From a virus, in the IMG/VR virus record IMGVR_UViG_3300046009_001930, positions 1 to 25,602 of that record: 25,602 nt of DNA; one strand, given 5' to 3'. Below, one piece after another: positions 7,845 to 14,547 of the stretch; position 1 is the stretch's first letter; each line of letters begins with the position of its first letter. The position numbers and the translations under genes were made by a program. A model generated the notes under the pieces. That model had not been told where the DNA came from. It did not search any database and worked only from the letters and a program-made list of their open reading frames with translations.

Positions 7845-9017
7845 ATGTCTGAATATATTAAACTTCAGCATGAAGCACGCCAAAAAGCATGGCACTCTGC
7901 AAAAGAAATTTTGGATAGAGCCGCAGCAGAAAAGCGTGATCTTACTGCAGAAGAAAATCAATCATACGAAAAAATTTCTGCTGAATTAGACGAACGCGCA
8001 CGCGTTATCGAAACTATTTCAAAAGACGAACAAAGAGCAAAAGCCGCAGCCGAAGCAATGCAAAACGTTGAACTTTCAGTTGCACCACAATCCGGAAAAT
8101 CTGATGCAGATGTTATTAGATCAATGGCGCGTGGAGAAGTACGTTCTTACAACTTCGAAAAAAGAGATGTATTAAAAAGTTCAACTGGTTCACCGGTTCC
8201 AACTTCTTTCTACGATCGAATTCTTATGTTGGCAAGATACGTTGGTGGACCACTAGAAACTTCAACCATCATCAATACTGCTGGTGGAGAGAATCTACAA
8301 ATTCCATCACAAGCAACTTACTCAACTGCTGCAGTTAGCCCAGAGGGTTCAGCAATTTCAGAATCCGACCCAACATTTAACAGTTTTGTGACTCTTGGTG
8401 CATTTAAGTATTCTTTCTTAACCCAAATTTCTCGTGAACTTGTTGAAGATGCTGGTGTCGATATTCTTGGATTCCTTGCAGAACAAACTGGTAACGAACT
8501 TGGTTATAGAGTGAACGCCGCATTAACAACCGGAACTGGTACAACCCAACCAACAGGTATCGTAACTGTTGCTGGTTCTGCCGTAACCGGAACTGCATTA
8601 AATCCAACAGCAGACAACTTGATCGACCTTGTATATTCAATCGATACAGCCGGTCGTCGTCTACCTGGTGCAGGATTTATGATGAACGCAACATCAGTAG
8701 CAAACGTGCGTAAATTGAAAGATAGCGCTGGACAATATCTATTTAGTCCATCTCTATCTGCCGATGCTCGCGACTTGCTATTGGGTTATCCAATATTCGA
8801 AAACCCAGCGATGGCAACTGCAGCATCAGCAGTTAAACCAGTGTTATTTGGTCACTTACCAAGTTACATGGTCCGTCAAGTTGGTGGAATTAAGTTAGAT
8901 CGTTCAGATGATTTTGCATTTAGCAACGATTTAATCACTTTCCGTGCAACTTTCCGAGTTGATGGAAATCTTCCACAAACTAGCCACGTTAAATACTTTA
9001 AGAGTGCAAACTCCTAA
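7845..9017 (+). CDS. Major capsid protein, HK97 fold
   Basis: 390 residues, usual for this family. Residues 1-75 are charged and helical (coiled-coil-like, with many Glu/Lys/Ala), matching the N-terminal scaffolding delta domain of HK97-type capsids that the prohead protease removes; the mature part probably starts around 90-115. The shell part shows VPTSFYDRILMLARYVGGPLE (119-139, in parts) and later GFLAEQTGNELGYRVNAALTTGTG and RRLPGAGFMMNATS, all characteristic of HK97-fold capsids. The Shine-Dalgarno AAGGAAAA lies before the ATG. It has its own structured leader and a strong terminator behind it, fitting high, separately controlled expression. Confidence 0.95.
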   Translation: MSEYIKLQHEARQKAWHSAKEILDRAAAEKRDLTAEENQSYEKISAELDERARVIETISKDEQRAKAAAEAMQNVELSVAPQSGKSDADVIRSMARGEVRSYNFEKRDVLKSSTGSPVPTSFYDRILMLARYVGGPLETSTIINTAGGENLQIPSQATYSTAAVSPEGSAISESDPTFNSFVTLGAFKYSFLTQISRELVEDAGVDILGFLAEQTGNELGYRVNAALTTGTGTTQPTGIVTVAGSAVTGTALNPTADNLIDLVYSIDTAGRRLPGAGFMMNATSVANVRKLKDSAGQYLFSPSLSADARDLLLGYPIFENPAMATAASAVKPVLFGHLPSYMVRQVGGIKLDRSDDFAFSNDLITFRATFRVDGNLPQTSHVKYFKSANS

Positions 9018-9037
9018 TAGTAATTAATCCCTAGACC

Positions 9038-9080
9038 AGAAACCCCGACGGAGCGCAGGCTGTCGGGGTTTCTGCTTTTT
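9038..9080 (+). terminator. Intrinsic terminator after the capsid gene
   Basis: A perfect 12-base stem AGAAACCCCGAC (9038-9049) pairs with GTCGGGGTTTCT (9062-9073) around a 12-base loop and is followed by GCTTTTT. It lies 20 bases after the capsid stop. It should end or strongly reduce transcription from the head operon, so downstream tail and sugar genes rely on read-through or a separate promoter. Confidence 0.92.
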
Positions 9081-9121
9081 ATGTGTAGGATTTGTTGTAC
9101 CTGCGAACAAAGGATTAAAAG

Positions 9122-10387
9122 GTGAATCGTGCCGATCGTCGTAATAAAAAATACACCGGTGAACATGTCTCCGGAACTAGCGCAAGTATTCGAAATGTTG
9201 GGATTCCCAGTAGAGGAAGAATCCTTTGGACCTCAAACGCCCCTTGGGCATCAACCGGATACGGACAACAAACGGCGCAAGTTACAAAAAGACTTAAAAA
9301 AGATAATTACGAAATAGCGATCGCTTCTAACTATGGTTTAGAAGCATCTTCAACTATTTGGGGAACTGAATATGGTGAAATTCCTGTTTATCCACGAGGC
9401 ATGGATTTGTATTCAAACGATGTTGTTCCGGCGCACATGTACGATTGGGTTAATAGAGATAAAGATGCTCCGAACGCTTTAATTACTTTGTACGATGTTT
9501 GGGTTTTCAAAGGTAAAAAATGGGATGATTGGAACGTTGCTTCTTGGGTTCCTATTGACCATCTTCCTTGTCCACCTGAAGTTCGTGATTGGTGTAAAAA
9601 AGATAACGTAACTCCTTTAGCGATGTCTAAGTTTGGTAAAGAAATGCTAGAAAGAGTAGATATCCAATCCGAATATATTCCACACGCTATTGAAAAAGTT
9701 TTTAAACCAACTAACTTTATTTATACAGCAGACAACGATAAAATTACGGCTAGAGAGTTTATTAAGATTCCGGAAGATAAATTTGTTGTCGGGATGAACG
9801 CCGCAAATAAAGGGATCGTTCCTAACAGAAAAGCCTTTGGCGAAAATCTTTTAGCCTTTTCAATGTTTGCACAAAAGCATAAAGATGCAGTTCTTTACTT
9901 GCATACAGATTTTATGGGTTCCGGTGGAATAAATCTTATGGATTTAATTAACGCCGTCGGTATCCCTAAAGAGCAAGTTAAATTCATCGATCCTTATCTT
10001 TATCGTTCAGGATTAGCCCCCGAAGTTGTTGCCGCAACTTATACGGCTATGGATGTTTTATTAGCCGTCTCAATGGGTGAGGGATTCGGAATTCCAACTT
10101 TAGAAGCCCAAGCATGCGGAACTAGAGTTATAGTTTCAGATTTCGCCGCAAGTACAGAATTAGTTGGAGAGGGATGGTTAGTCGGAGGGCAACCTTTTTG
10201 GGATGCGCAACAAAGATCTTTCTTTCATAGTCCAAGCGTTCCTGAAATAGTTGAAGCCTTAGAGAACGCTTATAACAAAGGTAGGTCGAGATCAGATCAG
10301 GCAATAGAGTTCGCTAAGTTATACGAAGCCGATACTGTATTCGAAACCTATTGGAAGCCGGTTCTAAACAAACTACTTACCAGATAG
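9122..10387 (+). CDS. Glycosyltransferase, GT4/GT-B type
   Basis: 421 residues starting at GTG (9122); MNRADRRNKK is a common phage N-terminus. The enzyme proper begins near residue 33 with ILWTSNAPWASTGYGQQT, a donor/acceptor-site loop of GT-B enzymes. The C-terminal half has VVGMNAANKG, then the nucleotide-sugar motif MGEGFGIPTLEAQACGTRVI with the paired Glu seen in GT4 enzymes, and FAASTELVGEGWLV. It would transfer a sugar from a nucleotide-sugar donor. With the next three genes it forms a sugar cassette between capsid and connector genes, where actinophage glycosyltransferases modify virion proteins. The acceptor is inferred. Confidence 0.85.
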   Translation: MNRADRRNKKYTGEHVSGTSASIRNVGIPSRGRILWTSNAPWASTGYGQQTAQVTKRLKKDNYEIAIASNYGLEASSTIWGTEYGEIPVYPRGMDLYSNDVVPAHMYDWVNRDKDAPNALITLYDVWVFKGKKWDDWNVASWVPIDHLPCPPEVRDWCKKDNVTPLAMSKFGKEMLERVDIQSEYIPHAIEKVFKPTNFIYTADNDKITAREFIKIPEDKFVVGMNAANKGIVPNRKAFGENLLAFSMFAQKHKDAVLYLHTDFMGSGGINLMDLINAVGIPKEQVKFIDPYLYRSGLAPEVVAATYTAMDVLLAVSMGEGFGIPTLEAQACGTRVIVSDFAASTELVGEGWLVGGQPFWDAQQRSFFHSPSVPEIVEALENAYNKGRSRSDQAIEFAKLYEADTVFETYWKPVLNKLLTR

Positions 10388-10444
10388 GCTTTAAACACAA
10401 AATAAAGGCAAAATTAGCGACTTTTAGGAAGAGGTAGAGCAAAG

Positions 10445-11095
10445 ATGTTGCCAGTTATGATAGTTCCGGTTTTAAGTAGACACGATATTTTAGATCGGAT
10501 GATTAAATCAATTAATTACCCTATTCGCGAATTAGTCATTATCGATAACGGCGCTAAGACTCATAGTTGGGAACCGACTTGGAATCAATGGATTAGTAAA
10601 ATTTGGCATCTCAAAATGCCGAACAATTTAGGCGTAGCCGGATCATGGAATCTTGGAATTAAATCAACCCCGATGGCCGATTACTGGGTTATCTCTAATT
10701 TTGATGTCGAGTGGGGAGGAGATAGTTTAAAAATGTTTAGTGAACTTTCTCATCCCGAAAAACTTGTTTTGTCTAATGGAACTCCGGAGTGGTGCGCTTT
10801 TTCAATCGGTTGGCAAATCGTAGACAAAGTTGGATTATTCGATGAGGCTTTTCATCCTGCCTATTTTGAAGATAACGATATGCAACGAAGAATAGAAAAG
10901 AAAGGGATGGAAGTTGTTAAATCTTTTATCCCTATCGCGCACGATAACTCTTCAACTCTAAAAGCAGGGTTTCAACAATTAAACGAACATACTTATATAA
11001 ACAATTATGATCATTACAGGTGCAAGCAAAACTATGATGATTTTTCCGAGGGTGGATGGCAAATACGTCGGAGGAGACAAAACTCATGGGATTAA
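10445..11095 (+). CDS. Glycosyltransferase, GT2/GT-A type
   Basis: 216 residues, short but complete for a single GT-A domain. Visible are the N-terminal strand MIVPVLSRHD, the nucleotide-binding VIIDNGAK (31-38), NNLGVAGSWNLGI (60-72), a DxD-like ISNFDVEW (83-90, Asn in the first acidic place) and the catalytic-loop candidate YFEDNDMQRRI (140-150). AGGAAGAGG at 10426-10433 could serve as ribosome site. The 3' end overlaps the cytidylyltransferase start by ten bases. It likely adds a sugar to a virion or DNA acceptor in concert with neighbours. The Asn in the metal motif makes donor binding less certain. Confidence 0.8.
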   Translation: MLPVMIVPVLSRHDILDRMIKSINYPIRELVIIDNGAKTHSWEPTWNQWISKIWHLKMPNNLGVAGSWNLGIKSTPMADYWVISNFDVEWGGDSLKMFSELSHPEKLVLSNGTPEWCAFSIGWQIVDKVGLFDEAFHPAYFEDNDMQRRIEKKGMEVVKSFIPIAHDNSSTLKAGFQQLNEHTYINNYDHYRCKQNYDDFSEGGWQIRRRRQNSWD

Positions 11096-11514
11096 GAGTT
11101 TATACAGGTGGTACTTTTGATTTGTTTCATGCCGGACATTTAAATCTTTTAAAGCGTTGTCGTGAAATTGCTGGTGTTAAAGGTCAAGTAATTGTTTCAT
11201 TAAACACAGATCAGTTTATTGAAAAATATAAAGGTAAAAAACCTTTAATCTCTTACGAGGATCGAAAAGCGATTCTTGAATCATGTCGTTATGTTGATTC
11301 AGTTATGGAAAACTACGGAGGAGAGGATTCTAAAGAATCAATAATTCTTGCGCAACTAATAGATGTTGTTGCAATCGGATCAGATTGGGCAAGAAAAGAT
11401 TACTATAAACAAATGAACTTCACACAAGATTGGTTAGATGAACAAGGAATAAGTTTAATATATATTCCTTACACGAAAGGAATATCTAGTACAAGTATTA
11501 AACAAAAATTATGA
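11086..11514 (+). CDS. TagD-like cytidylyltransferase
   Basis: 142 residues from the ATG at 11086, chosen because GGAGGAG at 11070-11076 is a near-ideal ribosome site; an upstream ATG at 11056 lacks one. It has the nucleotidyltransferase signature GTFDLFHAGH (9-18, HxGH), YEDRKAIL (58-65) and the closing KGISSTSIK (131-139), matching CTP:glycerol-3-phosphate cytidylyltransferases in length and motif order. Such enzymes make CDP-glycerol or similar activated alcohols; ADP-activating relatives exist, so the exact substrate is open. Placed among glycosyltransferases, it probably makes an activated building block for them. It overlaps both neighbours (the downstream one as ATGA). Confidence 0.83.
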   Translation: MGLRVYTGGTFDLFHAGHLNLLKRCREIAGVKGQVIVSLNTDQFIEKYKGKKPLISYEDRKAILESCRYVDSVMENYGGEDSKESIILAQLIDVVAIGSDWARKDYYKQMNFTQDWLDEQGISLIYIPYTKGISSTSIKQKL

Positions 11515-12023
11515 TTATTATCGGAACAACCCCAGATAGATCTCACTGGTTAAAAGATTGCATTAACTCACTCAAACAACCCTGCGTAGTTATTAGCGAT
11601 TTTGATTTTGAATTAGGTAAATTAAAATGGGCAAGCAAACAACTAAACGAAAGATTTTTCTTTTTTCAAGATTCTATAGTTTTTAAACAAACAGATTGGG
11701 TTTTTGATCTATTAAATAACTACGAACATGTTTCTTTAACAAGTGATCCGGTTGTTTATGGAACTTATATGGGGATTTATGATCCTAAGATTTTAAGGGA
11801 ACTTGAAATCCCTATCCCTATATCTAAAAAGGAATCTATAGAATATGAACTTTCTTGGACAAAAACCTATGTTGAAAAAGTTGGATCAGTACATGTCGCT
11901 TTCCCTGATCTAACTGACTCAAAAGCAACGCGAAAAGAAATAAAACATGGTCGAGAAAACTTAGTCTTGGAGAACGATTACCTAATCAAATTTAAAGGTG
12001 ATTGGGGTCAAATTGTGCATTAG
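11511..12023 (+). CDS. Shortened GT-A-like protein of the sugar cassette
   Basis: 170 residues, coupled to the cytidylyltransferase by ATGA. The opening MIIIGTTPDRSHWLKDCINS looks like the first strand and helix of a GT-A fold, and RFFFFQDSIVFKQTDWVF resembles the metal-site strand (QDS in place of DxD). GTYMGIYDPKIL follows, as in a GT2 acceptor region. The usual C-terminal catalytic acidic loop is not obvious. It may be a small GT2-like enzyme, an inactive partner, or an acceptor-binding protein. The assignment rests on pattern only. Confidence 0.5.
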   Translation: MIIIGTTPDRSHWLKDCINSLKQPCVVISDFDFELGKLKWASKQLNERFFFFQDSIVFKQTDWVFDLLNNYEHVSLTSDPVVYGTYMGIYDPKILRELEIPIPISKKESIEYELSWTKTYVEKVGSVHVAFPDLTDSKATRKEIKHGRENLVLENDYLIKFKGDWGQIVH

Positions 12024-12053
12024 ACTATATGTAAGACTTATTACGGAGAACCT

Positions 12054-12659
12054 ATGGCAATAACAAACGGCTACGCAACTTTAAATCAAGTTAAAGCCGC
12101 ACTTAGAATTACCGATTCAACCGAAGATGCTTTATTAGAAATTGCGATCGAGGCGGCATCTAGAGCGATCGACGGCAACACCGGTAGAAATTTTTATAAC
12201 GCAGGAACGGCAACAAGATACTTCGCGCCCGATGATGATTTTGTTTTATTAATAGATGATCTAGCCGGAACTGCTATAACTTTACAAACAGCAAATAACG
12301 CTGATGGTGTGTACGACGTAACTTGGGCAACTGACGATTACCAATTAGAACCTTTAAACGGAAACTCAGATGGAATTGCTTGGCCATATACAAGAATTCG
12401 TGCAATCGGAGATTACCTATGGCCGATCTTAAATGGTGAAGCACTAGCAAAAATAACCGGAGTTTGGGGCTGGACTTCAGTTCCTATTGCCGTAACTCAA
12501 GCATGTGTAATTCAATCTTCAAGAATTTATAAACGTTTAGATTCACCTCTTGGTGTTGCCGGTTTCGGCGATATGGGAGTTATGCGCGTAACTCGTGATC
12601 TTGATCCCGATGTTGCACAACTTATCGGAACTTACAGAAAAGTTCGAAACGTTGGCTAG
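12054..12659 (+). CDS. Head-tail connector, HK97 gp6-like
   Basis: 201 residues. The N-terminus YATLNQVKAALRITDSTEDALLEIAIEAASRAIDGNTGRNFY (read in parts) is the standard helical repeat of the gp6-like connector family, followed by a beta-rich part and C-terminal VTQACVIQSSRIYKR. These proteins form a ring under the portal to which the tail docks. GGAG at 12045-12048 precedes the ATG. This gene resumes the usual head-tail order after the sugar cassette. Confidence 0.88.
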   Translation: MAITNGYATLNQVKAALRITDSTEDALLEIAIEAASRAIDGNTGRNFYNAGTATRYFAPDDDFVLLIDDLAGTAITLQTANNADGVYDVTWATDDYQLEPLNGNSDGIAWPYTRIRAIGDYLWPILNGEALAKITGVWGWTSVPIAVTQACVIQSSRIYKRLDSPLGVAGFGDMGVMRVTRDLDPDVAQLIGTYRKVRNVG

Positions 12660-13056
12660 CATAACGAATATTCGCGCCGGATTAGCAACGCGATTAGCAA
12701 CAATTTCAGGATTAAGAACTTCTTCTACACAACCAGATAACCCTAATCCACCAATAGCCGTAATAATTCCAGACAACACAAGATACGATGACACTTTCGG
12801 TCGAGGTATGGATACAACAACTTTTAGAATTATTCTTATCGTTTCAAGAGTTGCCGAAAAACAAGCACAGAACGCTTTAGATGCTTATTGCGCAACAACA
12901 GGTTCTTCAAGTATCAAAGCCGCAATAGAGGGTGATAAAACACTTGGAGGAAGCGTTTTCGATTGTCGCGTAATCGAAATGCGGAACTATGGACAAATTC
13001 CTATCGGAGATGTGACATACTTAGGTTGTGAGTTCGTAGTTCTCACTTACGCGTAA
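12652..13056 (+). CDS. Head-tail joining / tail terminator-type protein
   Basis: 134 residues from TTG at 12652, which gives the start MASITNIRAGLATRL, the form I expect for this actinophage neck family. A GTG at 12595 in frame would add 19 residues that do not fit, and it would overlap gp6 far more. Middle and end: PNPPIAVIIPD, FRIILIVSRVAEKQAQNALDAY, then YLGCEFVVLTYA, a mixed alpha/beta fold as in tail terminator and neck proteins. It sits between the gp6-like connector and the tail tube, the normal place. No strong ribosome site is seen; coupling to gp6 by an 8-base overlap is likely. Confidence 0.75.
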   Translation: MASITNIRAGLATRLATISGLRTSSTQPDNPNPPIAVIIPDNTRYDDTFGRGMDTTTFRIILIVSRVAEKQAQNALDAYCATTGSSSIKAAIEGDKTLGGSVFDCRVIEMRNYGQIPIGDVTYLGCEFVVLTYA

Positions 13057-13079
13057 GAAAGAGAAAGAGAAAAAACATT

Positions 13080-13490
13080 ATGCCGAAATTCGCAGCAACC
13101 GATTATGCGATTACCATTAATGGAAGTTCTTTTGCTACAAGTCTTAATTCTGTAGAATTAGCACTTACAGCAGATGATCTCGAAACCACTGCTTTCGGTG
13201 GCGAGTGGAGAACCAGAATTGCTGGTTTAAAGTCCGGATCTTTAACTTTAAACTTTATGCAAGACTTTGGTGCTTCTTCCGTTGATGCAACTTTATATCC
13301 CCTATTTGGATCAAATGCAACTGTCGTTATTAAACCAACTTCAAGTGCTATTGGTACAACTAATCCTGCTTACACAGCAGTTTGTTTAGTAACACAATAT
13401 TCTCCGTTCGCTTCCAGCGTTGGCGATATTGCAACCCTTTCTGTAACTTGGCCAACTTCCGGTACAGTTACAAGAGGAACTTCTGCTTAA
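13080..13490 (+). CDS. Major tail (tube) protein
   Basis: 136 residues, all-beta and small, rich in Thr, Ser and Gly. The features are DYAITINGSSFATSLNSVEL at the start, LETTAFGGEWRTRIAGLKSGSLTLNF in the middle and ATLSVTWPTSGTVTRG at the end, matching the tail-tube proteins of actino-siphophages. It would form the hexameric rings of the tail tube around the tape measure. It directly precedes the tail assembly chaperone, as expected. A purine-rich site (AAAGAGAAAGAG) precedes the ATG. Confidence 0.85.
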   Translation: MPKFAATDYAITINGSSFATSLNSVELALTADDLETTAFGGEWRTRIAGLKSGSLTLNFMQDFGASSVDATLYPLFGSNATVVIKPTSSAIGTTNPAYTAVCLVTQYSPFASSVGDIATLSVTWPTSGTVTRGTSA

Positions 13491-13506
13491 TAACAAAGGA
13501 TAAAAA

Positions 13507-13806
13507 GTGTTTCTTAACCTGCGCATCACTTCAAAAAATAAATCTACTCGCGATGTTAAAGCAGAGTGGGCAGATTTTATTGCTTTTGAAGATGAATTCG
13601 ATCAAGCATTTACAATAGTTTTAGACCCTAAAAAATCAAGATTAAAACATTTAACTTGGTTATCTTGGCACGCCGAATCAAGAGATCAGAAAACAAAACT
13701 TTCTTTCGAAGATTGGTGCAAAGATATTGCTCAATGTGGATTTGTTGTAGGCAATGAGGTCGAAGATATAGACCCCCTGGAGAGCAAAGCGCCCACTGGC
13801 GCTTAA
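13507..13806 (+). CDS. Tail assembly chaperone, short (G-type) product
   Basis: 99 residues from GTG at 13507 with AAAGGA upstream. It is acidic and helical (KAEWADFIAFEDEFDQAF, LSWHAESRDQKTKLSFEDW) and ends EDIDPLESKAPTGA. Position after the tail tube and before the tape measure, plus a downstream frame that continues the protein, identify it as the G-like chaperone that coats the tape measure during tail assembly. It is followed by a -1 frame continuation described separately. Confidence 0.82.
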   Translation: MFLNLRITSKNKSTRDVKAEWADFIAFEDEFDQAFTIVLDPKKSRLKHLTWLSWHAESRDQKTKLSFEDWCKDIAQCGFVVGNEVEDIDPLESKAPTGA

Positions 13807-13931
13807 TTCATCTTGCTTACGAGTTTCACATTAGTCCAGAACAAATTATTTCTTTATCGCCTAGAATTGTAAGAACAATGGAACGCTATTTGCGCTGGCG
13901 TGTTACCGAAATCAATAAACCTAGAAAGTAA
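13507..13931 (+). CDS. Tail assembly chaperone, frameshifted (G-T-type) product
   Basis: The -1 frame opens at 13758 and stays open to a TAA at 13929-13931, while the zero frame ends at 13806. The best slip site is the run of five C at 13773-13777 (GAC CCC CTG in zero frame): Pro-tRNA on CCC can shift back one base and still pair. The product would have 90 + 51 = 141 residues; the added part (HWRLIHLAYEFHIS, then RTMERYLRWRVTE) resembles the T part of other phage chaperones. No usable start serves this second frame on its own, which supports frameshifting. Exact slip position is inference. Confidence 0.7.
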
Positions 13932-13938
13932 AAAGTTA

Positions 13939-14547
13939 ATGGCAATTAAAGAAGTCGGATCAGATGCCAACGGAAATATTAAATTAGAGGGTGTATTCGA
14001 GTTATTAGAGGATTTAAAAAAATATGAACAAGTCGATTTAAAGAAAAGTCTTTTTAGAGAGATGACTAAAATTGCGCAACCTATTGTCAAAGATGCACAG
14101 TTTTTTCTTCCTACACAAACAAGTACGCTCTCAGGTTGGGGTGGAAAAAATACTTCTAGTGGGGTCAATGTCGGACCAAACGAAAGATGGAAACCTAAGC
14201 AATCAGGATCTTGGGGTTTCCCTGTTTATCACGAAGCCTCTGCTAAGAAAGGTGTTCGCGCTCAGGTAGGACCAAAAGGAAAAAATAAAGGTAAAAACTT
14301 TTACACGAATTTGCTATCCGTTATTCAATCTAATGGTGCGGCAATGGTTTTCGAGTACGCTGGAACTAAATCTAATAACAAGTTTGCTAAAGCATTAGAA
14401 TCTAAAGGATTCGGTAGACCGATGAGATCTTTATTTAAAGCCGTAGATAAGAATTTAAAAGAAGTTCAAGATGGTGTCAAAGATGCGATAATAAGAACAG
14501 AAGAAGAATTTAACACTCGACAAGCAAAAGTGAGAGGTGATAAATAA
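13939..14547 (+). CDS. HK97 gp10-like tail completion protein
   Basis: 202 residues from ATG at 13939; an in-frame ATG at 13900 would overlap the chaperone's second frame. Pattern: FELLEDLKKYEQVDLKKSLF, then MTKIAQPIVKDAQFFLP with a TQTSTLSGWGG turn, basic middle (KPKQSGSWGF, GPKGKNKGKNF), then FEYAGTKSN and a long C-terminal helix. This is the layout of the HK97 gp10-like family, which joins heads to tails. Such genes normally sit before the tail tube; here it lies between chaperone and tape measure. It is coupled to the tape measure by TAATG. Confidence 0.65.
   Translation: MAIKEVGSDANGNIKLEGVFELLEDLKKYEQVDLKKSLFREMTKIAQPIVKDAQFFLPTQTSTLSGWGGKNTSSGVNVGPNERWKPKQSGSWGFPVYHEASAKKGVRAQVGPKGKNKGKNFYTNLLSVIQSNGAAMVFEYAGTKSNNKFAKALESKGFGRPMRSLFKAVDKNLKEVQDGVKDAIIRTEEEFNTRQAKVRGDK

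Noticed and set aside
9081-9125. 14-residue Cys-rich frame (MCRICCTCEQ...) whose stop overlaps the GT4 start
   Set aside because: It starts straight after the terminator T-run with no ribosome site, and is too short to judge.
9129-9317. 62-residue open frame overlapping the start of the GT4 gene
   Set aside because: The GT4 frame starts with a common phage N-terminus (MNRADRR) and reaches recognisable enzyme sequence by residue 33. The other frame has no recognisable features.
13900-13938. Earlier ATG for the gp10-like gene
   Set aside because: It overlaps the chaperone's frameshifted end and has no ribosome site; ATG 13939 fits the family start better.
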